Assembly: GCA_019347675.1 (NCBI GenBank)
Contig: JAHWKW010000017.1
Span: 1 to 64,000, forward strand
Length of the DNA: 64,000 nt
Direction of reading: 5' to 3'
DNA from: Actinomycetota bacterium
GTDB lineage: Bacteria; Actinomycetota; Nitriliruptoria; Nitriliruptorales; JAHWKO01
How positions within the stretch are numbered: position 1 is the stretch's first letter; every line of letters starts with the position of its first letter. The notes under the pieces were generated by a model, which was not told where the DNA came from, made no database searches, and saw only the letters and a list, made by a program, of their open reading frames with translations. The position numbers and the translations under genes were made by a program. This document shows, piece by piece, positions 47,680 to 54,435 of the stretch.

Positions 47680-47738
47680 GCACGGTTCAGGTCCGTGTCC
47701 CCGTAAGGGGGTGGAGGTTCAAGTCCTCTCTCGCCCAC
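47680..47738 (+). repeat. attR of the satellite element (second 59-bp copy)
   Basis: Identical over 59 bp to the 3' part of tRNA-Leu at 39524-39582. Bases on either side differ, so it is only the core and not a full tRNA gene. It also serves as the left boundary of the second, decayed element. Confidence 0.92.
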
Positions 47739-47940
47739 TTCATCGCTAGCGGGTCCTAGCTACCGGAATCCAAGCAGATAGCTCGATCCGCGACTCGCTG
47801 CACTCGGCTCGCTTCGCCCCCCTGTGGACCCGCTGTGGACCCGAAACGCGCTGCGCGGGCGCTTCATGACCGGCATCGTCCGGTTCCTGGCTGAGCGTTC
47901 CTTATGGTCCATGGTCCGCCCTCGAGCGAAAGGGTGGTCG

Positions 47941-48225
47941 GTGAGTCCTCGATGGGCGACCGTGGGTGGGGCTGGGCTGTACTTCTACGCCTCGGAACCA
48001 CATCAGCGCCCCCACGTCGATGTGGTCGGCCCCGACTGGAACGCCAAGATCGCCCTCGACACGTTCGAGGTCCTGGTTAGCTCCGGCAAGGTCCCGCCGA
48101 AGGTGATCCGGCGCACCGTGGAGCTCCTACGCGAGCACCAGGACGAGGCGATCGCCGCCTTCCACGCGACCGGAGAGCATCGCTTCCCAGGTACCCTCGA
48201 GTCCGGAGAGAACGACCGTGACTGA
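47941..48225 (+). CDS. DUF4160 domain protein
   Basis: A 94-residue protein. GAGLYFYASEPHQRPHVDVVG, then GPDWNAKIALDTFEV and PPKVIRRTVELLREHQDEAI, match DUF4160, a small family usually paired with DUF2442 in toxin-antitoxin-like or mobile loci. The start is taken as GTG 47941, behind AAAGGGTGG, which gives the family's usual length; the frame is open back to 47824. Its end overlaps the DUF2442 gene by 8 bp. Confidence 0.75.
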   Translation: MSPRWATVGGAGLYFYASEPHQRPHVDVVGPDWNAKIALDTFEVLVSSGKVPPKVIRRTVELLREHQDEAIAAFHATGEHRFPGTLESGENDRD

Positions 48226-48490
48226 CAACATCGAACCACTGATCCGCGTGACCGGCGTCAAGGTGCTGGCCCGCTACATCGTCGAGCTCACCTTCGAGGA
48301 CGGCAGCACCAAGGTCATCGACCTCGAACCGCACCTGTGGGGCGAGATGTTCGAACCGTTGGCCGAGGACTACGAACGGTTCCGTCAGGTCAGGGTCGAT
48401 GATGCAGCAGGGACCATCGTGTGGCCGAACGGAGCTGATCTCTCCCCGAGGATGCTGTACGCCGAGTCGAAGGCGGTCACTCCCGTCTGA
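48218..48490 (+). CDS. DUF2442 domain protein
   Basis: A 90-residue protein: RVTGVKVLARYIVELTFEDGSTKVIDLEPHLWGEMFEPL, then DYERFRQVRVDDAAGTIVWPNGADLSPRMLY, the full DUF2442 fold. The family is often adjacent to DUF4160, and the two may act as a pair. It starts at GTG 48218. The cargo location between two att copies suggests an addiction or defence role, but this is not demonstrated. Confidence 0.85.
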   Translation: MTDNIEPLIRVTGVKVLARYIVELTFEDGSTKVIDLEPHLWGEMFEPLAEDYERFRQVRVDDAAGTIVWPNGADLSPRMLYAESKAVTPV

Positions 48491-48507
48491 CCAAGCGGAG
48501 CCGAACG

Positions 48508-48678
48508 TCAGGTCCCGTAGATCGCGGCGGCGGCGCGGTCGGCGGCGGCCTGGTCGTCCTGCTCGAACACGTGGGCGTCGATCGACAGGGTGATGACCCC
48601 CGAGGAGTGACCCAGTCGCTTCGACACGACCTCAGGGGACACCCCGGCTCGCAGGGCGGCCGTGGCGTAGGTGTTCCG
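48508..48678 (-). pseudogene. C-terminal fragment of a second integrase, catalytic Tyr lost
   Basis: The fragment [20 protein letters not shown], then RLGHSSGVITLSIDAHVFEQ, is clearly homologous to residues about 330-387 of the intact integrase. It has the LGH motif, but the nucleophile is Asp (SIDAHVF) where the intact protein has Tyr (DVYAHVF), and the usual HxxR is RNTY. Everything upstream is missing; at 48679-48712 three copies of GAAACGCGCT-like decamers abut the third att site. Confidence 0.8.
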
Positions 48679-48712
48679 ACGGAACGCGCTGAAACGCGCT
48701 GAAACGCGCTGC

Positions 48713-48771
48713 GCACGGTTCAGGTCCGTGCCCCCGTAAGGGGGTGGAGGTTCAAGTCCTCTCTCGCCCAC
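48713..48771 (+). repeat. Third att copy
   Basis: 58 of 59 bases match attL and attR (one T-to-C change in the variable-arm region). It marks the right end of a second, 1.0-kb remnant element that shares its left att with the satellite's attR. Confidence 0.9.
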
Positions 48772-48843
48772 TACCCATGCCAGCCCGTACGCCGTTCATC
48801 CCGCCTCCCATCGCGGATCCGACCTGATGCAGCTCCCGGGTCG

Positions 48844-49317
48844 TCAGGCGTGGCGCGGTGGCCGCCAGTCACCTTGAGCTGGCCGGGCGGGAGCGATCAC
48901 GGTGTCGCCTGCCAGTGCCCGTCGGAACTCCTGCAGCAAGCCGTGCAGCTGGTCGGTGAACCCGGTTCCGATCGTGTCCTTCTCCAGGTAGGCGAACGCC
49001 CCGCGGGCCTGTGCCGCTCCCCCTATCACCTGCTCGTCGAAGTCTGACAGCGCCACCACCATGGTCCGCGGCGAACGGGTCAGCACCTGTGGCATCGCCT
49101 CCAACCCGTCCATGCGCGGCATCCGTAGGTCGAGGAGGATCAGGTCGGGTTGGTGCTGGGCGACCGCGTCCACAGCCGCCCGCCCATCGGCGACCTCGGC
49201 AGCAAGGCGGAACCGTGCATCGCGGCTGAGGTGGCTGCGGACGAGGAGGCGCAGGTCGTCGTTGTCGTCGGCCACCACGACGGTGGCCGGAGCGTCGGTG
49301 TCGGGATGGTGGCTCAC
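48844..49317 (-). CDS. Response-regulator receiver protein
   Basis: A 157-residue CheY-like protein. The acidic pair is in VVVADDNDD, phospho-acceptor Asp63 in LILLDLRMPRMDG, the Ser switch in VVALSDFD and the Lys in AYLEKDTIG. The last 40 residues are not a known output domain. The start is GTG 49317. The layout resembles the N-terminal half of NarL-type regulators without the HTH. No kinase is adjacent. It is the first chromosomal gene right of the att cluster. Confidence 0.85.
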   Translation of the reverse strand: MSHHPDTDAPATVVVADDNDDLRLLVRSHLSRDARFRLAAEVADGRAAVDAVAQHQPDLILLDLRMPRMDGLEAMPQVLTRSPRTMVVALSDFDEQVIGGAAQARGAFAYLEKDTIGTGFTDQLHGLLQEFRRALAGDTVIAPARPAQGDWRPPRHA

Positions 49318-49472
49318 GGGACGACTATGACTATACGGAGGCGCGCACGCGATCGACCCGTGCCTGCAGGCGGTGCCGCGCACACCGGACCGGTCGGACG
49401 TCGGGTGATGTGGTGGCGGGCGGCCGTAACCTGCTACAACTGTCGTACCTCACAGCCGAGAGAGGGGATCTG

Positions 49473-49670
49473 ATGTTGCGCACCCGTAGTTCTAAGTTGA
49501 CCCGACTGTTCGTCGCCGGCGCCGCCGTCGGGGCGCTGGCCGCAGGCGCCGTCGCCTGTGAAGCCGAGGTGGAGGAGCCGGAGAACGGCGCCGAGACCGA
49601 GCTGACTCCGACGGAGACCGAGACCGAGGTCGAGGTCGAGACCGAGACCCCCGAGGCGCCGGCGACCTGA
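49473..49670 (+). CDS. Tiny acidic lipoprotein (1)
   Basis: A 65-residue predicted lipoprotein: basic start (RTRSSKLTRLF), hydrophobic core and lipobox GAVACEAE, then a mature part of about 37 residues that is almost all Glu, Thr, Pro and Val (TPTETETEVEVETETPE). ATG 49473 follows GAGAGGGG. It shares its plan with the gene at 49864. Probably a surface-exposed charged tether; the function is unknown. Confidence 0.65.
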   Translation: MLRTRSSKLTRLFVAGAAVGALAAGAVACEAEVEEPENGAETELTPTETETEVEVETETPEAPAT

Positions 49671-49863
49671 TCGCTCGGACCGGGTCGTACCGACGACACC
49701 GGTCGTGCGGACAGCCGTCCCAACGGGCGGCGTTCGTGCGTCCGACGTCCCTCCCGCCGCGACACTGCGCAGGCATGCCAGTGGGGCCTGCTGTGCGGGA
49801 GGGACCGCGCGGAGCGGGGGCCGGACGGACCGTCCGTCGACGAGATCTGAGACAGGGGCGAGG

Positions 49864-50037
49864 ATGGTGAGCTCGAAACTCATGCGCACTGCCGTAACCG
49901 GCGCGGCCACAGCTGCGCTCGCGTTCGGGGCGGTGGCTTGTGGCGGTGGCGGAGGCGGCACGGAGGAGACGGCGCCGCCAGAGACCACGACCGGCGGGGT
50001 GACGACTCCTGAGGCGACCGAGTCGCCGGCCCCCTGA
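49864..50037 (+). CDS. Tiny lipoprotein (2)
   Basis: A 57-residue predicted lipoprotein: KLMRTAVTGAATAALAFGAV then AC-GGGGGG lipobox, with a mature part of Thr, Pro, Glu and Gly (EETAPPETTTGGVTTPEATE). It lies 193 bases downstream of the similar gene at 49473 and looks like a diverged paralogue. A strong hairpin follows. Confidence 0.65.
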   Translation: MVSSKLMRTAVTGAATAALAFGAVACGGGGGGTEETAPPETTTGGVTTPEATESPAP

Positions 50038-50060
50038 CCGGGCGACGTGACGACACGCAG

Positions 50061-50086
50061 GCCGCCCCGGCACCCGCCGGGGCGGC
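50061..50086 (+). terminator. Intrinsic terminator
   Basis: GCCGCCCCGGC (50061-50071) pairs perfectly with GCCGGGGCGGC (50076-50086), loop ACCC, followed by CGTTCTT. It ends the twin-lipoprotein transcript. Confidence 0.75.
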
Positions 50087-50150
50087 CGTTCTTCGTGACC
50101 GTTCCTCGTGTGACCGTTCTTCGTGTGACCGTTCTTCGTGTGACCGTGCG
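50087..50150 (+). repeat. 15-bp tandem repeat, about four copies
   Basis: Unit TGACCGTTCTTCGTG, repeated head to tail (first full copy with one C change, partial copies at both ends). It lies between the terminator and the ABC-transporter binding-protein gene. Confidence 0.85.
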
Positions 50151-50279
50151 CTCCTTGCTTCCTCCTACCACAGTCGTAGGATGGGCCGGGCCCCGTGACG
50201 TGCGGGGCGCGGCCGGATGCAGTTCCCGCCGCGGACCGGACGCCGCACGCTGTGCGGACATCGACGAGCAGGAGGGAAC

Positions 50280-51623
50280 ATGGAGCGCACCAGATCGATG
50301 CGCATGGCGGCCGTGGTCGCCGTTCTGAGTTTGGGGCTCACCGCCTGCCCCGACGGGGAAGAACCGGATGAGGATGGCTTCGCGCCTGGACCCGGGACCC
50401 CGACCCCCACCGAAGAGGTGGAGGTGACCGGGCGGGGCGACGGACAGTTGACCATCGGCCGGGTCCTGCCGGAGTCGGGGTTCCTCGACTACCTGGGCGA
50501 ATCGATGATCAACGCCACAGAGATGGCCGTCGAGGACATCAACGAGGCAGGCGGTGTGCTCGGCCGCGACGTCCGGCTGCTCGAAGAGGACTCGGGCACC
50601 GATCCGACGGTCGCCGGCCCGAACGTCAACAGCCTGCTCGCGTCGGGTTCCGACGTGATCGTCGGGGCGGCCGCATCGGGCGTCACGCTGTCGTTCCTGG
50701 ATGTTCTGTTCCAGAACCAGATCGTCAACTGCTCACCGTCGGCGACCTCGCCGGAGTTCCTCACACAGCCCAACGCGGCGTTCATGTTCCGCACGGTGGC
50801 GCCCGATGACGCGGTCGCTCCGGTCATCGCCGACGAGATCGTGACACGCGACGGCCACTCCTCCGTCGTCATCGTCAACCGCTCCGACTCCTACGGTCAG
50901 AGCCTCGCCGACCTGGTGCAGGAGGAACTCGAGGCGCTGAACGCTGAGGTTCTGGCCACCGTGGAGTACACCGAGGAGGAGCAGACCTTCGACACGCAGG
51001 TGAACACGGTGACCGAGAACGACCCCGACGCGGTCGTGTTGATCGCCTTCCGTGAGGGCGCGACGTTCCTGCGCCGGCTCGCCGAGACCGACTTCGACGT
51101 GTCGGCCGTGTACGGAGCGGACGGCGTGTTCTCCGGGCGCCTGCCGGAGTTCGCGGCCGGCGAGGGCGGAGACGTCTCGATCCTCGACGGCATGAAGGTC
51201 ATCGGTGCCTCCGGCTCGCAGGACTTCAACGAGCGCCTGAACGAGTTCCTGCCGGAGGAGGCCAAGAGCGAGTTCATCTACGGGGGTCAGTCCTACGACT
51301 GCGTGACGATCCTGGCCCTGGCGGCCGAGCAGGCCCAGACCGACGACTCGTCGCAGTTCGCCGACCTGATCCTCGACATCACCCGGGGCGGCGAGAAGTG
51401 CACCGACTTCGCGTCGTGCAAGCAGCTCCTCGATGACGGTCAGGACATCGACTACGACGGGGCCTCGGGTGAGATCGAGCTGCGCGAGCCCGCGGGCGAG
51501 GGCAACCTCGGCAACCCGACCGTGACCACCTACGCGGTGGCGAGGTACGAAGACGGAGAGCTGACGCCCGTCCGCTCCGAGCGCGTCGACCTCGACATCG
51601 GGGCGACACCGACGCCGCAGTAA
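50280..51623 (+). CDS. ABC transporter substrate-binding lipoprotein (LivJ-type)
   Basis: A 447-residue lipoprotein: signal MERTRSMRMAAVVAVLSLGL with lipobox LTAC, acidic linker, then a type I periplasmic-binding fold (IGRVLPESGFLDYLGESMI, ATEMAVEDINEAGGVLGRDV, DPTVAGPNVNSLLASG, SSVVIVNRSDSYGQSLADLV). It belongs to the branched-chain amino acid/amide-binding group and would deliver substrate to the LivHM permease encoded on the opposite strand. ATG 50280 follows GGAGGGAAC. The real ligand is not known. Confidence 0.88.
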   Translation: MERTRSMRMAAVVAVLSLGLTACPDGEEPDEDGFAPGPGTPTPTEEVEVTGRGDGQLTIGRVLPESGFLDYLGESMINATEMAVEDINEAGGVLGRDVRLLEEDSGTDPTVAGPNVNSLLASGSDVIVGAAASGVTLSFLDVLFQNQIVNCSPSATSPEFLTQPNAAFMFRTVAPDDAVAPVIADEIVTRDGHSSVVIVNRSDSYGQSLADLVQEELEALNAEVLATVEYTEEEQTFDTQVNTVTENDPDAVVLIAFREGATFLRRLAETDFDVSAVYGADGVFSGRLPEFAAGEGGDVSILDGMKVIGASGSQDFNERLNEFLPEEAKSEFIYGGQSYDCVTILALAAEQAQTDDSSQFADLILDITRGGEKCTDFASCKQLLDDGQDIDYDGASGEIELREPAGEGNLGNPTVTTYAVARYEDGELTPVRSERVDLDIGATPTPQ

Positions 51624-51647
51624 CGCCGTCCGTCGTCCGTCGAACGC

Positions 51648-51680
51648 AGAGGGGTCGGGGCGGGATGCCTCGGCCCCTCT
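51648..51680. terminator. Terminator between convergent livJ- and livF-type genes
   Basis: AGAGGGG (51648-51654) pairs with CCCCTCT (51674-51680), with an inner CGGGGC/GCCTCG pairing across a GGGAT loop. It lies between two convergent stops and could act on both strands. Confidence 0.65.
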
Positions 51681-51694
51681 CGTCTGGCCGCGTC

Positions 51695-52468
51695 TCACTC
51701 GACGCGGGACAGCGTGCCGAGGTAGAGGTCGATCACCTTCTCGTCGTGGAGCAGCTCCTCGCCGGCGCCGGTGTAGGCGTTTTGGCCCTGGTCGAGCACG
51801 TAGCCGCGGTCGCACAGTTGCAGGCAGCGACGGGCGTTCTGTTCCACCATCACGATCGAAACGCCGGCCTGGTTGATCGTCTGCACCCGGTCGAAGGTGT
51901 CGTCCTGCAGGTTGGGGGAGAGGCCGGCGGAGGGCTCGTCGAGCAGCAGCACCCGCGGCTCCATCATCATGGCCCGCGCCATCGCGACCATCTGACGTTC
52001 GCCTCCGGACAGGTCCCCGGCCCGCTGGCTGCGGCGGTGTCGCAGCAGCGGGAACAGCTCGCTGACGTACTCGAAGCGTTCCCGGAACGAGGCCGGTTGA
52101 AGGTACGCCCCCATCTGGAGGTTCTCCTCGATCGTGAGCGAGGGGAAGACGTTCCTGGTCTGGGGGACGTACCCGACGCCCCGTCCCACCAGTTCGTGGG
52201 GCGTCAGGGAGGCGATGTCCTCGCCGGCCAGGACGACCGACCCGGCTCGGACCGGGACGAGGCCGAAGATGGCCTTCACGAGCGTGGACTTTCCGGCGCC
52301 GTTGGGCCCGATGATGCCCACCAGCTCGCCGCTGTACAGCTCGAGATCGCAGCCGTTGAGGATGTCGACCTCGGGCAGGTAACCGGCGACGATCCCCTTG
52401 GCCTCCAGGATCGGTCGGCGGCTGTCGCTACGGTCGGCTGCCGAGTCGACCGGCTCGTCGTCTGTCAC
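51695..52468 (-). CDS. livF: ABC transporter ATP-binding protein (LivF-type)
   Basis: A 257-residue ATPase. Walker A GPNGAGKST, Q-loop VPQTRNVFPSLTIEENL, signature LSGGERQMVAMARAM, Walker B VLLLDEPSAGLSP and His-loop replaced by VEQNARR as usual for LivF. It powers import with LivG. The start is GTG 52468 behind AGGAG; the N-terminal 20 residues are acidic and variable. It is the last gene of livHMGF. Confidence 0.93.
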   Translation of the reverse strand: MTDDEPVDSAADRSDSRRPILEAKGIVAGYLPEVDILNGCDLELYSGELVGIIGPNGAGKSTLVKAIFGLVPVRAGSVVLAGEDIASLTPHELVGRGVGYVPQTRNVFPSLTIEENLQMGAYLQPASFRERFEYVSELFPLLRHRRSQRAGDLSGGERQMVAMARAMMMEPRVLLLDEPSAGLSPNLQDDTFDRVQTINQAGVSIVMVEQNARRCLQLCDRGYVLDQGQNAYTGAGEELLHDEKVIDLYLGTLSRVE

Positions 52469-52527
52469 GATCGGCTCCTGTTCGACGTGTCTTCTCGGAG
52501 CGCGGACGGCGATCCCGAGCGCCCGTC

Positions 52528-53391
52528 TCAGCGGGCGGCGCCCGGCTGATCGTGGTGGCGACCGAGGTACGCATCGATCACGTCGTCGTTGTTGGCGATG
52601 CTGTCGGGCGGTCCCTCGGCGATGATCTGCCCCTCGGCCATGCACACGACCCAGTCGCTGATGTTCATCACGATGTCCATGTCGTGCTCGACGAACACGA
52701 CCGTCATGCCCCGGCCGGGGAGCTGGAGCATGTGGTCGAGGAGGGTCTGGGCGAGGGCCGGGTTCACACCCGCCATCGGCTCGTCGAGCATCACCAGCCT
52801 CGGCTGGACCATCAACGCGCGTGCCATCTCCAGCAACTTGCGCTGCCCGCCGGACAACGTCGCGGCGTACTCGTGCCGCATCCCAGCCAGATCGAACCGC
52901 TCGAGCTCCTGGTCGGCGCGTTGTTCGATGTGCTGCTCCTGAGAAACCCAGCTGCGCCGGAACAGCGCCCGCCACAGCGTCTCGCCGCCCTGCCCGGTGG
53001 CGCCCAGCTTCATGTTCTCCAGGACCGTCAACCGCGACAGGACCTTCGTCAGCTGGAAGGTGCGCACCATCCCCGACTGCGCGACCCGGTACGACGGCCT
53101 GCCTTGGATCTCGACGCCGTTGAACTGCCAGGTTCCCCGGTCGCGATCGTCGAACCCGGTCAACAGGTTGAAGAAGGTGGTCTTGCCGGCCCCGTTGGGA
53201 CCAATCAGGGCGGTGACAACCCCACGTTGGATCTCGAGGTGATCGACGTCGACCGCCACGAGGCCACCGAACTGGCGGTGCACGTCATCGACGACCAGGA
53301 TCGGGTCGGGTTTGGAGACGCCCGGCTCCGCCGGCACGTCCGCGAGCGTCGCCGCGCGGCCGGAGGTGGACGTGGGTCCCTGCTCAGACAT
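52528..53391 (-). CDS. livG: ABC transporter ATP-binding protein (LivG-type)
   Basis: A 287-residue ATPase. Walker A GPNGAGKTTFFNLLTGF, MVRTFQLTKVLSRLTVLENM, signature LSGGQRKLLEMARAL, Walker B LVMLDEPMAGVNP and His loop FVEHDMDIVM. LivG is longer than LivF in the helical region, as here. An N-terminal extension of about 30 residues is disordered. The ATG overlaps the livM stop by 8 bp. Confidence 0.94.
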   Translation of the reverse strand: MSEQGPTSTSGRAATLADVPAEPGVSKPDPILVVDDVHRQFGGLVAVDVDHLEIQRGVVTALIGPNGAGKTTFFNLLTGFDDRDRGTWQFNGVEIQGRPSYRVAQSGMVRTFQLTKVLSRLTVLENMKLGATGQGGETLWRALFRRSWVSQEQHIEQRADQELERFDLAGMRHEYAATLSGGQRKLLEMARALMVQPRLVMLDEPMAGVNPALAQTLLDHMLQLPGRGMTVVFVEHDMDIVMNISDWVVCMAEGQIIAEGPPDSIANNDDVIDAYLGRHHDQPGAAR

Positions 53392-54376
53392 CGAGGATCA
53401 GTTCCCGTTTGCTGCCGAAGATACCTTGCGGCCGGTAGATCATCAGCAGGATGACAGCCAGCCCGACCAGCGCCAGCACCAGCGCCCCGATCGAGTCCTC
53501 CGTGGCGATGATCGGTGGCACCAGCCCCTGCGACGCGAGCTGGCGGAGCATCGATGTGACCCCGCTGAACAGGAACCAGAAGATCATCGTCCCGATGACC
53601 GGCCCGAACGTGGTGGCCGCCCCGCCGACGATCAGGATGGCGTAGGCGAAGAACGTCTGCTGCGGCCGGAACGTCAGGGGCGTGACCGCCGAGGTCTGGA
53701 TCGTCAGCATGATGCCGCCCAGGCCGCCGATCGCCCCGCCGATCATCAGGCTCTGCATCTTGTACCAGAAGGCGTTCTTGCCGAGGCTGCGCACCGCATC
53801 CTCGTCCTCACGGATGCCGCGGATCACCCGTCCCCAGGGGCTGCGCACCAGCAGGTACACGAAGTAGGTGGCCGCCGCGACCAGCGCCCAGGTCACCAGC
53901 ATCGACCACAGCTGGCCGTGCAGATACGACCAGTTACCGAAGACCGTGTAGCGGCGGGGGGTCAGCGGGTTGAGCTCGTAGAAGGCGTTCGCCACGTTGC
54001 GCAGCCCGAACGGCCCCCCGGTGAGGTCCCGGGAGGCGTTCGACCCGAACACCAGACGGATCACCTCTGCCGCCGCGATCGTGACGATCGCGAAGTAGTC
54101 GCCACGCAGCCGCAGGGTCGGCAGCCCCAGTGCGACCGCGAGGACCAGCGCCGCCACGATCCCGACAGCGATCCCCACCCACAGAGACAGCCCGAAGATC
54201 TGCACCGCGACGCCGACCCCGTAGGCGCCCACCATCGCGAACCCGATCTGACCGAAGTTCAGCAGCCCCGTGTACCCGTAATGGACGTTCAACCCGATCG
54301 CCATCAGCGCGAACCAGGCCGCCTGGGGACCGAACGCCTCGCGAAGCGCGTTGCCGGCGACGACGTCCCACTGCAT
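53384..54376 (-). CDS. livM: Branched-chain amino acid-type ABC permease (LivM)
   Basis: A 330-residue permease with about nine transmembrane helices. NVHYGYTGLLNFGQIGFAMVGAYG and TLRLRGDYFAIVTIAAAEVIRLV are LivM signatures; SPWGRVIRGIREDEDAVRSLGKN is the EAA-type coupling loop that contacts the ATPase. It forms the membrane pore with LivH. ATG 54376. Confidence 0.93.
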   Translation of the reverse strand: MQWDVVAGNALREAFGPQAAWFALMAIGLNVHYGYTGLLNFGQIGFAMVGAYGVGVAVQIFGLSLWVGIAVGIVAALVLAVALGLPTLRLRGDYFAIVTIAAAEVIRLVFGSNASRDLTGGPFGLRNVANAFYELNPLTPRRYTVFGNWSYLHGQLWSMLVTWALVAAATYFVYLLVRSPWGRVIRGIREDEDAVRSLGKNAFWYKMQSLMIGGAIGGLGGIMLTIQTSAVTPLTFRPQQTFFAYAILIVGGAATTFGPVIGTMIFWFLFSGVTSMLRQLASQGLVPPIIATEDSIGALVLALVGLAVILLMIYRPQGIFGSKRELILDV

Positions 54377-54435
54377 CTGCCGTCAGCTCCTGTCCGCGTC
54401 GCCGGCGGTGATCGAACCCCAACAGCTGCCCGGCG

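Larger units (their letters stand above)
39524..47738. mobile_element. 8.2-kb satellite-prophage-like integrated element
   Basis: Bounded by the perfect 59-bp att repeat in tRNA-Leu(CAG). Contents from left to right: tyrosine integrase and a coupled zinc-finger protein (minus strand), excisionase, a coupled rightward run including a DUF3987-type replication protein, a leader with promoter and terminator, HK97-type capsid, a small gene, and a C2H2-type protein (minus). Portal, large terminase, prohead protease and tail genes are absent. Size and content recall mycobacterial phiRv1/phiRv2-like elements and capsid-encoding phage satellites. The gene set and att sites look intact. Confidence 0.85.

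Noticed and set aside
47541-47738. Minus-strand frame beginning MGERGLEPPPPYGDT
   Set aside because: This peptide is the antisense of the tRNA-Leu 3' end and recurs at every att copy; it reflects the att repeat and not a gene.
50087-50150. Possible CRISPR array
   Set aside because: The 15-bp units are directly adjacent without spacers and there are no cas genes; it is a simple tandem repeat.
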